From Thermoplasmatales archaeon (GTDB taxonomy: Archaea; Thermoplasmatota; Thermoplasmata; Thermoplasmatales; Thermoplasmataceae): DNA of 64,000 nt. Below the pieces are notes generated by a model. It saw nothing but the letters and a program-made list of their open reading frames with translations, searched no databases and was not told the origin of the DNA. Each line of letters starts with the position of its first letter. Position 1 is the first letter of the stretch. The stretch lies in contig DAHXNF010000014.1 of assembly GCA_027366585.1 (NCBI GenBank), positions 1 through 64,000 of the forward strand. The letters run 5' to 3'. Positions 54,580 to 64,000 of this stretch are shown here, one piece after another. The translations under genes and the position numbers were made by a program.

Positions 54580-55864
54580 GATACTACTTGTAGGCAGCGG
54601 AGGAAGGGAGGATGCAGTGGCAAGGCAGCTTCATCTCTCAGGATCCGACATATATGCGGCAATGGGGAACAGGAATCCTTCCATCTCGAGGTATGCAACC
54701 TCTTCTCTTATCTGCAGTGAGGTGGACTGGGAAAAGATACTTGAGTATGCCATCCAGAATCGGGTGGATCTTGCGTTCATAGGTCCTGATCCTGTGCTTG
54801 CAACTCCACTGGTGGATTCCCTGATCGAAAAGGGTATACCTACCGCATCTCCGTCAAGAAGTGCAGCGAGAATAGAAACGGACAAGATATTCATGCGTGA
54901 CATGCTTTCCAGGCACAGGATCCCAGGAAACATAGAAAACCAGAGTTTCGAGTCCGAGGCGGACTGCAGGAAATGGATCTCCTCCTACGATGGAGAATTT
55001 GTAGTCAAGCCGAGAGGGCTCACGGGCGGGAAGGGGGTGAAGGTCATGGGTGACCATTTTTCTTCCCGGCAGGAGGGCATGGATTATGCCCTGCAGCTTA
55101 TAAGAAAGGATGGCAGCGTCCTGATAGAGGAGAAACTGTCCGGTGAAGAGTTTTCACTTCAGGCATTCTCAGACGGGTCCCGTATGGTTGCGATGCCGCT
55201 TGCCCAGGATTACAAGCGTTCCCTGCCTGGTGATCGGGGACCGAATACTGGCGGCATGGGATCGATCACGGATCATGATCACCTGCTTCCCTTCATCGAT
55301 AGATCGTCAAGAGATGCCGCACTTGATATCATGAGGAGGGTGAGCAATGCCATGCAAAAAGAGGGTATGCCATTCAGGGGCATAATGTACGGGCAGTTCA
55401 TGCTGACTCGTTCCGGTACGAAGCTGATCGAGATAAATGCGAGATTCGCCGATCCTGAAGGAATAAATGTTCTCTCAATCCTCGAAGATGATCTCGTGGA
55501 AATACTCTTCGGGATCGCCGGAGGCAGCATGAAAGCAGAAGCGAGGTTCGCGAACAAGGCAACAGTTCTGAGGTATGCAGTGCCCCGCGGCTACGGGTCA
55601 GATCCACTTCCAGGGTCAATCAACATCGATGATCCCGGGAGGAGGGATGCACTCATCTATTATGCATCCGTCAATGGCACCCTGAATCATGTGGAGATGA
55701 CAAAATCGAGAACCCTTGCCCTTGTGGGCATTGCAGATTCAATCAGGGAAGCAGGGTTGAAGGTCGATGCCCTCGTTAGTCATGTGCATGGCGACTTTTA
55801 CATGAGGAAAGATATCGGAACAGAAGAAATGCTGTCGGAAAAGATGAAGCATCTCAAAGATTGA
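54569..55864 (+). CDS. purD: Phosphoribosylamine--glycine ligase; non-canonical start
   Basis: ATP-grasp enzyme (about 431 aa) of the second step of purine synthesis. The N-domain reads NKILLVGSGGREDAVARQL, the expected GARS start. Later PSRSAARIETDKIFMRDML, FVVKPRGLTGGKGVKV, EEFSLQAFSDG, DRGPNTGGMGSI and LIEINARFADPEG are classic. The first ATG/GTG in frame is GTG 54617, which would delete the GSGGRE loop. Upstream of the motif only CTG 54569, ACG and ATA codons exist before a stop at 54542. GGTGG at 54558-54562 is well spaced for the CTG, so I choose it. It overlaps scpB by 11 bp and ends by overlapping the convergent EF-Tu-like gene. Confidence 0.85.
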   Translation: MTNKILLVGSGGREDAVARQLHLSGSDIYAAMGNRNPSISRYATSSLICSEVDWEKILEYAIQNRVDLAFIGPDPVLATPLVDSLIEKGIPTASPSRSAARIETDKIFMRDMLSRHRIPGNIENQSFESEADCRKWISSYDGEFVVKPRGLTGGKGVKVMGDHFSSRQEGMDYALQLIRKDGSVLIEEKLSGEEFSLQAFSDGSRMVAMPLAQDYKRSLPGDRGPNTGGMGSITDHDHLLPFIDRSSRDAALDIMRRVSNAMQKEGMPFRGIMYGQFMLTRSGTKLIEINARFADPEGINVLSILEDDLVEILFGIAGGSMKAEARFANKATVLRYAVPRGYGSDPLPGSINIDDPGRRDALIYYASVNGTLNHVEMTKSRTLALVGIADSIREAGLKVDALVSHVHGDFYMRKDIGTEEMLSEKMKHLKD

Positions 55865-56756
55865 TTTTCCCGAAGACCCTCGGCACTACGGCCGGACTGG
55901 ACATTACCATGCTCTTTCCAGGTATGCATATCCTCTTGTCCATGATAAGCGACTTGCCGTCATAGAAGCCCCTCTGGTACCGCATGTAATCGGATACGAA
56001 TACCTCTACCTGCCCGTCTGGAAACTTCTTCACCGAGCGATGCAGGTCTATTCTCTTCTCCATTGATGATGAGCAATTCACTTCCTTCTCAGATAATATC
56101 ATCCCGCGTTCGAGTTCCTCTGGATCCACTCCCTTAAGCGCCAGGCCAACCCGCGCTCCTGGACCTGCGGAATCGACATCGACATCATGCATCTGTATCG
56201 ATCGGACCTGGACCTTCCGATCCATGTAGGATAGCAGGAGGTCCTGGTGCTTCTCAACATTGCCTGAAAGAACGAAGCCAAGGGCAACAGTGCCGACGCT
56301 CTTTACGCCGAAGAAGTGATCGATTATGACCATGGTAGGACCGGCGGGCTTCGCAGTCTTCATGGCTGATATCTCGTCTGCGATCTCGACCGGCTGCTTC
56401 TCCGTGATCTTATAGGCCTCGAGCCTCGTACCCTTGAGGAGCGGCTTCACCTGGTCAATCATGGATGCATCCTGGAAGGTAATATATCCGGCGGATGGTC
56501 CCATGAGATCAAGGGCAACAATCACCTCGCCAAGTTCCCTGTTAAGCGCGGATACATTGACCACAGAAGCATCTGCCGGGTAGATCGAGTCGGTGAGCGA
56601 TGAAATCTTCTCCGGATACCTCATCGGCGAGACGAACGTCAAAATCGAGTCGTCGCTCTTCCTTTCATGAAACTCGATATCAGAGGAGGTACCTTTTTTT
56701 GAAACCTCCCTCAGGAACTCTTCTGCGTTGTATGTGAACACGGTGAGCGAATTCAT
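55854..56756 (-). CDS. EF-Tu/SelB-like protein lacking the GTPase domain
   Basis: A 300-aa protein. Residues about 145-225 match domain II of translational GTPases (MVIIDHFFGVKSVGTVALGFVLSG ... VRSIQMHDVDVDSAGPGARVGLALKGVDPEELERGMIL), and a domain III-like barrel follows (about 230-300). The N-terminal 140 residues are in the place of the G domain, but none of the motifs GxxxxGKS/T, DxxG or NKxD is present. So it cannot bind GTP in the normal way. It may bind RNA or ribosomes, or be a regulatory paralogue. It overlaps the convergent purD by 11 bp. Confidence 0.75.
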   Translation of the reverse strand: MNSLTVFTYNAEEFLREVSKKGTSSDIEFHERKSDDSILTFVSPMRYPEKISSLTDSIYPADASVVNVSALNRELGEVIVALDLMGPSAGYITFQDASMIDQVKPLLKGTRLEAYKITEKQPVEIADEISAMKTAKPAGPTMVIIDHFFGVKSVGTVALGFVLSGNVEKHQDLLLSYMDRKVQVRSIQMHDVDVDSAGPGARVGLALKGVDPEELERGMILSEKEVNCSSSMEKRIDLHRSVKKFPDGQVEVFVSDYMRYQRGFYDGKSLIMDKRICIPGKSMVMSSPAVVPRVFGKINL

Positions 56757-56909
56757 GCAACAAGGATATGATCCAGGCTAAATATCTATTCTCATGCGCT
56801 CTGGAAGGATCAATCTTTTCGACGCAGAATACTTGCTGCCGACTTCCTTACTCACGAACTTGGGAATGCAAGGCCAGGCTGCCTGTACCGGATGTAACAG
56901 GTTCCTGAA

Positions 56910-57806
56910 TCACGATAACCTTTTCTCTATTATCCGGGCAAGGAAAGAGACAAAATCATCTGAATCGTTCATCAGCTTGACCCTCTGGTATCCTATCCCC
57001 CTGCCGTTGAGGAACGATGAAAAATCCACATCAAGATCGTAGAGAACCTCAAGGTGCTCATAGCAGAATCCGAGGGATGCTACGAGTACCGAACGCATTC
57101 CATCGTCCTCAAGGATCACCTTCTGTATAGCAGGTTCGAGCCATGAATTGCCATATTTGCTCCTGCTCTGGAAACCATGCAGCGTCCTGATCGATGGGAA
57201 GCGATCTGCTATCCTTTTGCTGAACGATTCGAATGCCTCCTTGTACACAGGTTCATTGCTCCTCCCAGTAGGCAGGCTGTGGGCTGTCAGCAATAACCTG
57301 TCGTATTCTCCTTTCTCAAGAATTGCGCGGATTCTTGACACCCACAGATCGAGGAAGCCGTCATACTGGTACATGCCGTTTATGCTTTCTGTCCTTGAGG
57401 AATAGCCCTTCTTCCTCAACTCCTCCTTGAAGGGCATGTCGTACGACATGAAGACACCATCAGATGGAAAAGGAAACAGCGGGATCTCCACAATATCGTC
57501 GTATCCTTTGTTTACGATCTGATCTGCTATCTCCTCAAGCTTTGGGTGCCAGTGCTTGAAGGCGAGAAATACGTCAATCCCGGTTTCCTGAAGCCTAGAG
57601 TGCAGTTTTTTCTGCAAAGAGTCCAGGATCTTGTTGGATGGTGATCTTCCCCCGAAGAGGGTGTATTTCTTGATGTTGTCAGCCCTCGCCTCTGGAGGGA
57701 CCGGGTTCTTTCCAAAGATATCCTGCAGGTATTCGTCGATATCAAGGGTGCTTTCCGGGCTCCCATAAGCCATTATAACTGCTGCTTTCTTACCGCCCAT
57801 ATTCAT
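56910..57806 (-). CDS. hemH: Ferrochelatase-like protein
   Basis: A 298-aa chelatase from ATG 57806. KAAVIMAYGSPES is the N-terminus, FGGRSPSN follows, and LLTAHSLPTGRSNEP contains the family HSLP with its metal-binding His. SLGFCYEHLEVLYDLDVDF carries the C-terminal His/Glu pair. Inserts Fe(II) into a porphyrin (proto- or coproporphyrin); the substrate is uncertain. The frame is open 25 codons further up, but that part is the tail of hemE read in another frame. No SD is seen. Confidence 0.88.
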   Translation of the reverse strand: MNMGGKKAAVIMAYGSPESTLDIDEYLQDIFGKNPVPPEARADNIKKYTLFGGRSPSNKILDSLQKKLHSRLQETGIDVFLAFKHWHPKLEEIADQIVNKGYDDIVEIPLFPFPSDGVFMSYDMPFKEELRKKGYSSRTESINGMYQYDGFLDLWVSRIRAILEKGEYDRLLLTAHSLPTGRSNEPVYKEAFESFSKRIADRFPSIRTLHGFQSRSKYGNSWLEPAIQKVILEDDGMRSVLVASLGFCYEHLEVLYDLDVDFSSFLNGRGIGYQRVKLMNDSDDFVSFLARIIEKRLS

Positions 57807-57942
57807 GAACTGTCCTGACGATTTGCTTGAGGCATTCCACGCTGGTCTCAGGCAGAACGCCATGACCCAGATTGAAAACATATCTATCTATGTTTCTGGA
57901 ATCATCAACCATCAGGCGTCTCATGCGTATTGCGACGTTGAA
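57790..57942 (-). pseudogene. C-terminal remnant of uroporphyrinogen decarboxylase (hemE)
   Basis: Minus strand: VDDSRNIDRYVFNLGHGVLPET, SVECLKQIVRTVHEYGR*. FNLGHGVLPET is the diagnostic end of HemE. Only about 50 codons remain, closed upstream by a TGA at 57943-57945, and the fragment overlaps the start of hemH by 17 bp, as expected of an ancestral hemE-hemH operon. 57943-58084 shows nothing else. Confidence 0.75.
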
Positions 57943-58085
57943 TCAGGCAATAGTGCATTCTGGATCTTAAGTTTCAAGTGTTCCTTTCTTTGTTGGACGA
58001 TAAAGAGTCAGAATCATTCGATCCGCTTTAGGCTTCCATAAATATGATGAATTCAGGCGATGAAAAGGAACAGATGAATGAGCTA

Positions 58086-58097
58086 TGTTATAAATAT
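58086..58097 (+). promoter_or_regulatory. TATA box of the giant surface protein gene
   Basis: GTTATAAATATT ends about 21 nt before the GTG at 58118, suggesting leaderless transcription from a GTG. Confidence 0.5.
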
Positions 58098-58117
58098 TAT
58101 TTTGTATATACCTTCAG

Positions 58118-61100
58118 GTGGCAATTTCAAAGGCGAATTGGAAAGGGATTTTTGCTTTTGCGGTTGTATTGTTATTTGTTTTGATGGTGTTTTCTCCTAT
58201 TACAGCGCAAAAAAATATTAAAGTGCCAATTGGGACTTCCAGTTCAAGTGGTAAGTCGCCTGTTGCATCCCAGTATCCAAGCCAGGATCCGATAAATTCA
58301 ATTCAATCACAGTTAAATGTTGCCGACAATGGAAGTGCATTTTCCAGTTTAGGAGAAAATTTAAGCTCATTCGAAACTCCGTCAATATACCAGAATAAAG
58401 AAGTAACTATAGCTACGCAGAACCTGCAGATAACTACGATAGGTTACACAAATGGTAAGTATGTTCTTGCAGGAGAAAATACGTCCCAGACCCCTCTTTT
58501 TATTCTCTACAATTCCTCAACATCAACTTTCGATTACCCCTCGCAGGAAGTCCCTTCAAGTTTAAGGACGATTAACACAATGATTGCCATGGGTCAGAAT
58601 TTGTATCTTTTAGGTACCCCCACTGGAAATACGCTTCCATTTGCAGAGTATAATATTTCCAATGGTACATTTAGAGATCTTTCAAATTCGTTTTCATCCT
58701 CTCCTTCAGGCGCGAATATTTATCAGGCAACGTTGATTGGAACGACAATTTACATGGGAGGTTATTATCAGCAGGCTGGCCAGAATGCCCTGTTATTATC
58801 CTATAATACATCGACAGGTACCATGCTCAACCTCACACACGATTTACCGGCAGGAACAACGATGATCAATGCCGTTGTCTCTTACAAAAATTCGCTGCTT
58901 TTAGCGGGTTCCGGCCAATCATCAGTTTTTGCCCTGATTTATAACGTATCAACCGGTTCTGAAACAAATATCCCTCTGCCTGCTGATGTTTACGGGATAA
59001 CCACTGGGACTGTTCTCGGTGGTGATTTTTATCTGGGCGGTGGCTCAGTACCTGGAGGAGCTCTTTTCGAGATATCACCCTCTGGAGCAGTAACTAACCT
59101 GACCAGATTCTACAGCAATTCGGCTCAAATTACAAGTTTGGGTCCTTTATGGGGGAATTTATTTGTAGGCGGATGGAGTATTGATTCGCCACTTGTCTCC
59201 GAACTAAATATTTCCACCAGCTCAGTGCTTAACTTTTCCCTGTCTGGAGCGTGGAATGCAAGAGGCGGGGAGACATTCGGTTTATCGTCCAGCGGGAATG
59301 AAGCCATCGTGGCCGGAGGGATGTCAACTCAATATGGAAATTATTCAGGAGCTCTGCTGGGAAAATTGTACACAAACGGAACGTTTGTAGATATGAGTGC
59401 TTCATTATTTAAAAACCCGTCCTCTGTTTCATATAGTTTCCCCAACCAGCAGGAATTTTACGTTTATACAAATGAGACTGTTACTAGTCCAGGTTCCGCT
59501 ATAACATTTTATGGTCAATTCCTGCTGCCAGATTCGCAATACACAATATCCTATGCAAACATAACGGATCCAGTTACTACGAATTCCGCGGGAAGATTTT
59601 CGTTTGAAACAAACCTTTCTGCTGCAATAAGTTCAGGGGATTATCTCATAACACTAAGCAATAGCTCTACTAATTTCTATAATTATTTCGCCGTTCCGTA
59701 TACCTATTCTGAAATGATGTATGGTGCTCACTACCCAAATGCATCTAAATATGTACCATATTCCAATTTAAAATGTGGAGCAGTGGTACGCGACGGGAAT
59801 TATATTGAATTCTACCGCGTTGCAAACGGCACTTTCCCAATAACGTCAATTAATTACCTTGTACAGTGGAATCAGATTCTATTCCAGAATCTTACGGCAA
59901 AAGGTTGGACCGTTGCACCTGTTAACCAATTAAACTACGCTTCAGAATTCAGCATTAATCCTCTCACGTTCCAATACAGCAGCTGGAACGATTTTGGAAT
60001 TTCCAAAGTGTCGCAAGAGGGTGTTTTTGAAAATTATCCGACAGATAATTCTTCCATATTTGTCAATGGCAGTACAATGATAGTCTGGATTCCATATTCT
60101 TTCATAAATGAAAAGTCATTCCCATGGATGTTTGCAACGGATTATGTTCAAAATAGTCCGGTATACAATCCTGCTTTCAGGATAGAGGCTGGACAGAATT
60201 TCGTATCATATTTCTACGCAAATGAAACGCCCTCCATTTTTAGCGGAAGCGGATATACCATTACCTTCAATGAAACTGGCCTTCCCCAGGGTATGCCATG
60301 GATTGTTCGAATTATAAACAACTCAGCTAATGCATCTTCTTATTATGGAAATTACTCCTCAAGCGGATCTTCTCTGTCATTGAAGCTTCCTAAGGGAGAT
60401 TACAAATACGTTGCCCTTACCGACTCATCATATTCGGAATATGCGGATAGATATACAACACCACAGGCAACAGGAAAGCTGTCAGTCTCCGGCAATCTAA
60501 ATGTGAATCTGTCCTTTGAAATCAGCCCAACTTCAATCTGCAGCAGAGGTCTATCACCAATTCTCGCGGGTAATACAAGCGAATTTAGTGTGCCCGCAAC
60601 AAACGGACCAACTGCAATCAGTTTCGATGTGATGAACAGTACCATAAATGTAAGAATTGTTGAAGGTACGGATACGATATTGAATAAAACAATAATAGGG
60701 CAGCCTACCCAACTGGATGTCATGGAAAGAACAGGCAGCTACGGTTATGTTAATTATGATGCAAATGGAAGCGCGGTGGAGGTGTATGCAACCAACAGTG
60801 GACCAAATTCAGGGCTGTTTGCCTATAATCTGTGGAACTACTATATCTCGAATTATACCGCCTCACTTGAGACCGTTCCGCCGCAGTTCTCAGAAAATCT
60901 GAACCCGACTGGCACTTTTTCTCCCCTGTATAATAATACTGGAATTTCTTTCACCTTCATAGCACCCTATTATTCTGATCCGGTAGCGCTTGCCTTCTGG
61001 ATTGGGGAAGGATACTTCAATCCAGTCACGGGAAAAGAGTGGTGGGCACAGGTAGGTTTTAACAACTGGCTTGGCGGCATGAACGATGTTTCGTACGCAG

Positions 61101-62974
61101 GCTGGGGAGTTTTCTCGAACATCTTCGGAAGTCCTGGTGGAACCGATGGGGCATTTCCACTGATAGCAAATGAAACATATACTGTCAGCATGCAACTCAT
61201 ATCAAATGACACATGGGGATTCTTCGCAAATGGGAGGCCTATACTGGAGCCTGGATTACCAGGTTACATAAACACCACCTCATCGTACGCAAATGAGGGA
61301 GTGACAATGGGCTTTGAAGTGCTTTCTGAAGCAAGAGCAGGTTCAGAAAATGCCACCTCCCTGCTGCCGATAAAAGTAACAGCTCTTACTGCAATGAGAG
61401 TAAGAGTTAATGGGCAGTGGGAAACCGTACCAAATTTTGCATTCAACAATGTAGGGGAAAATTGGGGAGGAAATTTTCCGGGAGAACCCGGGGCGATGGG
61501 ACTAAACCTGTGGAGCATTCAGGGAAATTTCCAGAATAAGAGTATCCCGCCCGGAGAAATTGTATTTGGAGGCAGCGATTCCCCTCTCTTCAATATTCCT
61601 GCATCTCAGTACAATTATCCTATCTATGGAAATTTCACTTACCCGTATGAAAATTTGGCGCCTAATGGCACATACGTAGAATATGACAGAATGCCGAATA
61701 ATTCTTTACTTATAACTCCACTCCGTGGACCTGTACTCCTCTCCCTGCTGCAGTTCAAGGACAACACGGATTCACTCCTTAATTTCACAAATTATATTAT
61801 TACTAAATCTGTTGCAATAGAAAATCCATATAACGGCACAAGCGAGGCAATATCAGCAGCGCCCCTGAATGGGAGTGCCCCCGGCTATAATGATAATTTC
61901 CAGGAAGTGGTTATTTCAGACTACAACCCATCGGCATGCTATATTGTTACATTTTCAGAGCATAATTTACCGGAAGGGACATCTTGGTCGGTCACGCTTA
62001 ATGGCACAAAGGAATCAACAGTAACAGGCACAATCTCATTCACTGAAGGGAATGGTTCATACAATTACATCGTAACCGCGGTAAGTGGTTTCACAATCCT
62101 GAGTAATGAGACTGGCATTGTTTCTGTGGACGGCAGCAATATAACAGTAAATGTACCATTTGCCGGAGGATATTCTGTGACATTTACGGAATCTGGCCTT
62201 CCGGCAGGATTGACATGGTATATAAACCTGAGCAACGGAATGAAATCAGGAGCTATAACTGGATCTTCCTACGTTTTCACACTTGTCAATGGAACATACA
62301 CATATACAGTTACAACATCCGACAAGACCTACGTACCATTTTATTCAGGATCAATAGCTGTAGATGGAAGTATGATATCAGAATCAGTCTTATTCCTGGA
62401 ATTGAGATACTAAGTTACGTTCTCCGAAACCGGTTTACCAGGCGGAAGTTCGTGGTCTGTCACTATAAACGGTATCACCAATACCAGTACCTCTTCTGTA
62501 ATAACGTTCATGGAACCAAACGGTTCCTATGCATATACAATCGCAACTTCGAATCATGAGTATGGGGCATACTTCTCTTCTGTGACGGTGAATGGTTCCG
62601 CAATTTCCACCACTGTAATATTCCGGCAGCTGATCTCTACCGTTACATTCACTGAATCTGGTCTCCCATCAGGATCTACATGGTACCTCAACCTTTCAGA
62701 CGGAAAGACACTGTCTTCAAACAGCACAACAATAACCGTTTCTCTTGTGAATGGCACATACAGCTACACTGCAACTTCGAATGGATTCCAAAACAAGACG
62801 GGTTCTGTAACACTGAATGACAGCAACCAGTCTATCACGATAACATTTACCAGGGCCTCGCCCAAAACTTTTCCTGCGAATTTAAGCAGTAATCTCATCT
62901 ACATTGCAGTCGGAGTTGTAGCTGCAGTTGTAATCATTGGTGCTGCAGGGTATGCCATAACCAGGAAGAAATGA
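58118..62974 (+). pseudogene. Giant surface glycoprotein interrupted by one in-frame stop (58118-62413 / 62414-62974)
   Basis: The frame is 1431 codons, TAA at 62411-62413, then 187 codons in the same frame. A signal helix is at residues 10-30. Residues about 60-430 look like a beta-propeller with repeated 'xxNLYLLG / LLLSYNTSTG' strands. A large sequon-rich middle follows, with a jelly-roll-like part near 900-1100. Modules starting 'TFxExxLPxGxxWxVxLNG' occur near 60253, 61945, 62179, 62414 and 62644. The stop sits exactly where the module expects Ser (Y-S-VTFSETGLP), so TCA to TAA would explain it. The second part carries the C-terminal anchor (LIYIAVGVVAAVVIIGAAGYA, then RKK). With the stop the protein would be secreted, not anchored. 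Unknown function. Confidence 0.75.
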
Positions 62975-63121
62975 GGAACTGGGATTTTCACTTCAGCCTT
63001 TTAGAGAGGACAATATTGGATTAATGATAATCTGCTCTACTAATAGCAGTTCTCGTTTATCCTTCTCTTATAGAAGTGAAAGTTTTGGCATATCTTCTAA
63101 ATTGTCTTTCGGATGAGATAG

Positions 63122-63307
63122 TTTCCCAAGTCTGTGTACAATATGGAGAAGGACCTTGAAGTGCTGCTGAAGTACTATGATTATCCAGAATTCATAAGGA
63201 GATCAATTCACTCTTCGAACCTCATGGAACGGATGAACAAGCAAATCAGGCTTAGAATCAAGATCATTGGTTCCCTTCCATCGGAGGAGAGTGCCATGAA
63301 GAATTAG
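63122..63307 (+). pseudogene. IS256-family (mutator) transposase C-terminal remnant
   Basis: FPKSVYNMEKDLEVLLKYYDYPEF, HSSNLMERMNKQIRLRIKIIGSLPSEESAMKN*. The block 'T/SNxxERxNxxIRxRxxxxGxFPxxESA' is the C-terminal signature of IS256 transposases. The frame is closed by a stop just upstream, so only about 60 codons survive. The rest of 62975-63360 shows no gene. Confidence 0.75.
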
Positions 63308-63360
63308 CATCCGCTTGTTGTTTTTTTTCGCCAGCGATAGAAGCAACTAAAAGTTCTATA

Positions 63361-63999
63361 CTACTTCGAATAGAAATCAGACCCTAGTACTTTAACGGAT
63401 TGTACCCCTGAAGTGCGTAAAAGGTCATAAAGAGAGGCAATTTTTTCGTGCGCTCCCCTATTTTCGCAATATGTAAAGAAGACTCTCTGCTTAGCCCTGG
63501 AAAAAGCAACAAAAAATTCACGAGTAGATTCATCAGGCTGGTTGGAAAAGTTCCACCATGAATTATCATCTAATCCGAGAAATATGACTGTGTCGTATTC
63601 TAAGCCCTTACTTTTGTGGATTGTCAAAAGAGGTATGGAATTAAATCCTTCAAATTCGTCTAGTGAACTGCCCCAATCACTAGAACTGTCACAAAACTTC
63701 TCTAAATGGCATACCAATGAATTAATGATCTTTTGAAGGTAATCTCCATGTTCATATTCAGGATAATATAATTTTACATTCCCTACTCCAAATAATCCTA
63801 AGGTTAGTTCAATGATTTTTTGAATATTTTCCCTTGCTGGTGGCCAAACATAGGACTCCTTTTTAATTAGACCTAAAAACCTATCGAGTTCGTCTATGAT
63901 TTGATTCGAAGAGTCTTCCCAATCGATTCCACGCAGATGCATTAATATGTCACGGCATTCGCTCCATAAATGCCCGGAATTTCCTGATAAGGCAAGACG
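63361..63999 (-). CDS. UvrD/Rep-like helicase, C-terminal part, running off the window
   Basis: The frame stays open to the window edge (5' end missing); at least 213 aa. SIPLLTIHKSKGLEYDTVIFLGLDD is the superfamily 1 motif V region (TIHxxKGLE), and STREFFVAFSRAKQRVFFTYC is motif VI (VAxTRAK). These contact ATP and DNA in UvrD/Rep/PcrA helicases. Motifs I-IV would lie beyond 64000. AT-rich relative to housekeeping genes here, so it may belong to another accessory patch. Confidence 0.8.
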   Translation of the reverse strand, partial: RLALSGNSGHLWSECRDILMHLRGIDWEDSSNQIIDELDRFLGLIKKESYVWPPARENIQKIIELTLGLFGVGNVKLYYPEYEHGDYLQKIINSLVCHLEKFCDSSSDWGSSLDEFEGFNSIPLLTIHKSKGLEYDTVIFLGLDDNSWWNFSNQPDESTREFFVAFSRAKQRVFFTYCENRGAHEKIASLYDLLRTSGVQSVKVLGSDFYSK

Positions 64000-64000
64000 C

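Noticed and set aside
55854-56756. True SelB (selenocysteine elongation factor)
   Set aside because: No GTP-binding motifs, so it cannot be a working SelB; only domain II/III similarity is claimed.
62411-62413. TAA as a recoded sense codon (selenocysteine or pyrrolysine)
   Set aside because: Those use UGA and UAG, not UAA; and the repeat module expects Ser here, so a point mutation is simpler.
1-64000. CRISPR arrays or cas genes
   Set aside because: No regularly spaced repeat-spacer pattern and no Cas motifs seen. The TTAC repeat at 20227 is too short and has no spacers.

Overview
The window looks like a chromosome segment of an acidophilic, cell-wall-less euryarchaeon of the Thermoplasmatales group. 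This is inferred, not proven, from four things: a thermopsin-family secreted protease, large sequon-rich surface proteins with repeated 'TFxESGLP' modules, many genes whose start codon lies about 25 nt after a TATA box (leaderless transcripts), and an archaeal gene set (ADP-forming acyl-CoA synthetase-like protein with iorAB, archaeal ferrochelatase, ScpB, an EF-Tu/SelB-like protein). There is no rRNA operon, CRISPR array or intact plasmid/virus replication module.

Layout. 1-14.6 kb is ordinary metabolism and transport: a sulfide:quinone-reductase-like flavoprotein with DUF1641, threonine synthase + acetyltransferase, acyl-CoA synthetase-like + indolepyruvate:ferredoxin oxidoreductase (iorAB), formyl-THF ligase, a MarR/MFS drug-efflux pair and an APC-CBS transporter. 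14.9-18.0 kb is a complete dTDP-L-rhamnose set (rmlC-B-D, with rmlA convergent). From tRNA-Val(CAC) at 18.37 kb to tRNA-Gly(CCC) at 36.8 kb lies an AT-rich accessory island of about 18 kb. It holds glycosyltransferases, methyltransferases, a GT-C-like membrane protein and two GDP-mannose 4,6-dehydratase paralogues (one lacking its catalytic Tyr/Lys), mixed with decayed mobile DNA (a family B DNA polymerase remnant, IS4-like and IS3 remnants, frameshifted genes).

36.9-47.4 kb has glutamate dehydrogenase, an NCS1 permease/dCTP deaminase operon, a polyprenyl-phosphate-type glycosyltransferase, an SIS sugar isomerase, a DUF4143 ATPase and a DUF2079 membrane protein, separated by several gene fragments that are partial copies of genes elsewhere in the window. 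47.7-51.7 kb encodes a 1342-residue secreted protein that appears to join a thermopsin (A5) protease, a beta-helix and a PNGase A-like glycoamidase. 52-57.9 kb has an HNH nuclease, a sugar epimerase, scpB-purD, a GTPase-less EF-Tu/SelB-like protein and ferrochelatase, with the tail of a deleted hemE in front of it. 58.1-63.0 kb is a giant surface protein interrupted by one in-frame stop before its membrane anchor. The window ends in an IS256 remnant and the C-terminus of a UvrD-like helicase.

Together the genes describe a surface-glycan locus (nucleotide-sugar supply, glycosyltransferases, membrane enzymes, a possible secreted deglycosylase/protease and glycosylated surface proteins) that has been rebuilt repeatedly by recombination and IS activity, set between stable housekeeping blocks. 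The most noteworthy candidate for something not previously described is the thermopsin-PNGase A fusion. Other strong points are the catalytically dead GMD paralogue, the mobile-element ruin next to tRNA-Val, the degenerate acyl-CoA synthetase beside iorAB, and the purD gene with no canonical start codon.
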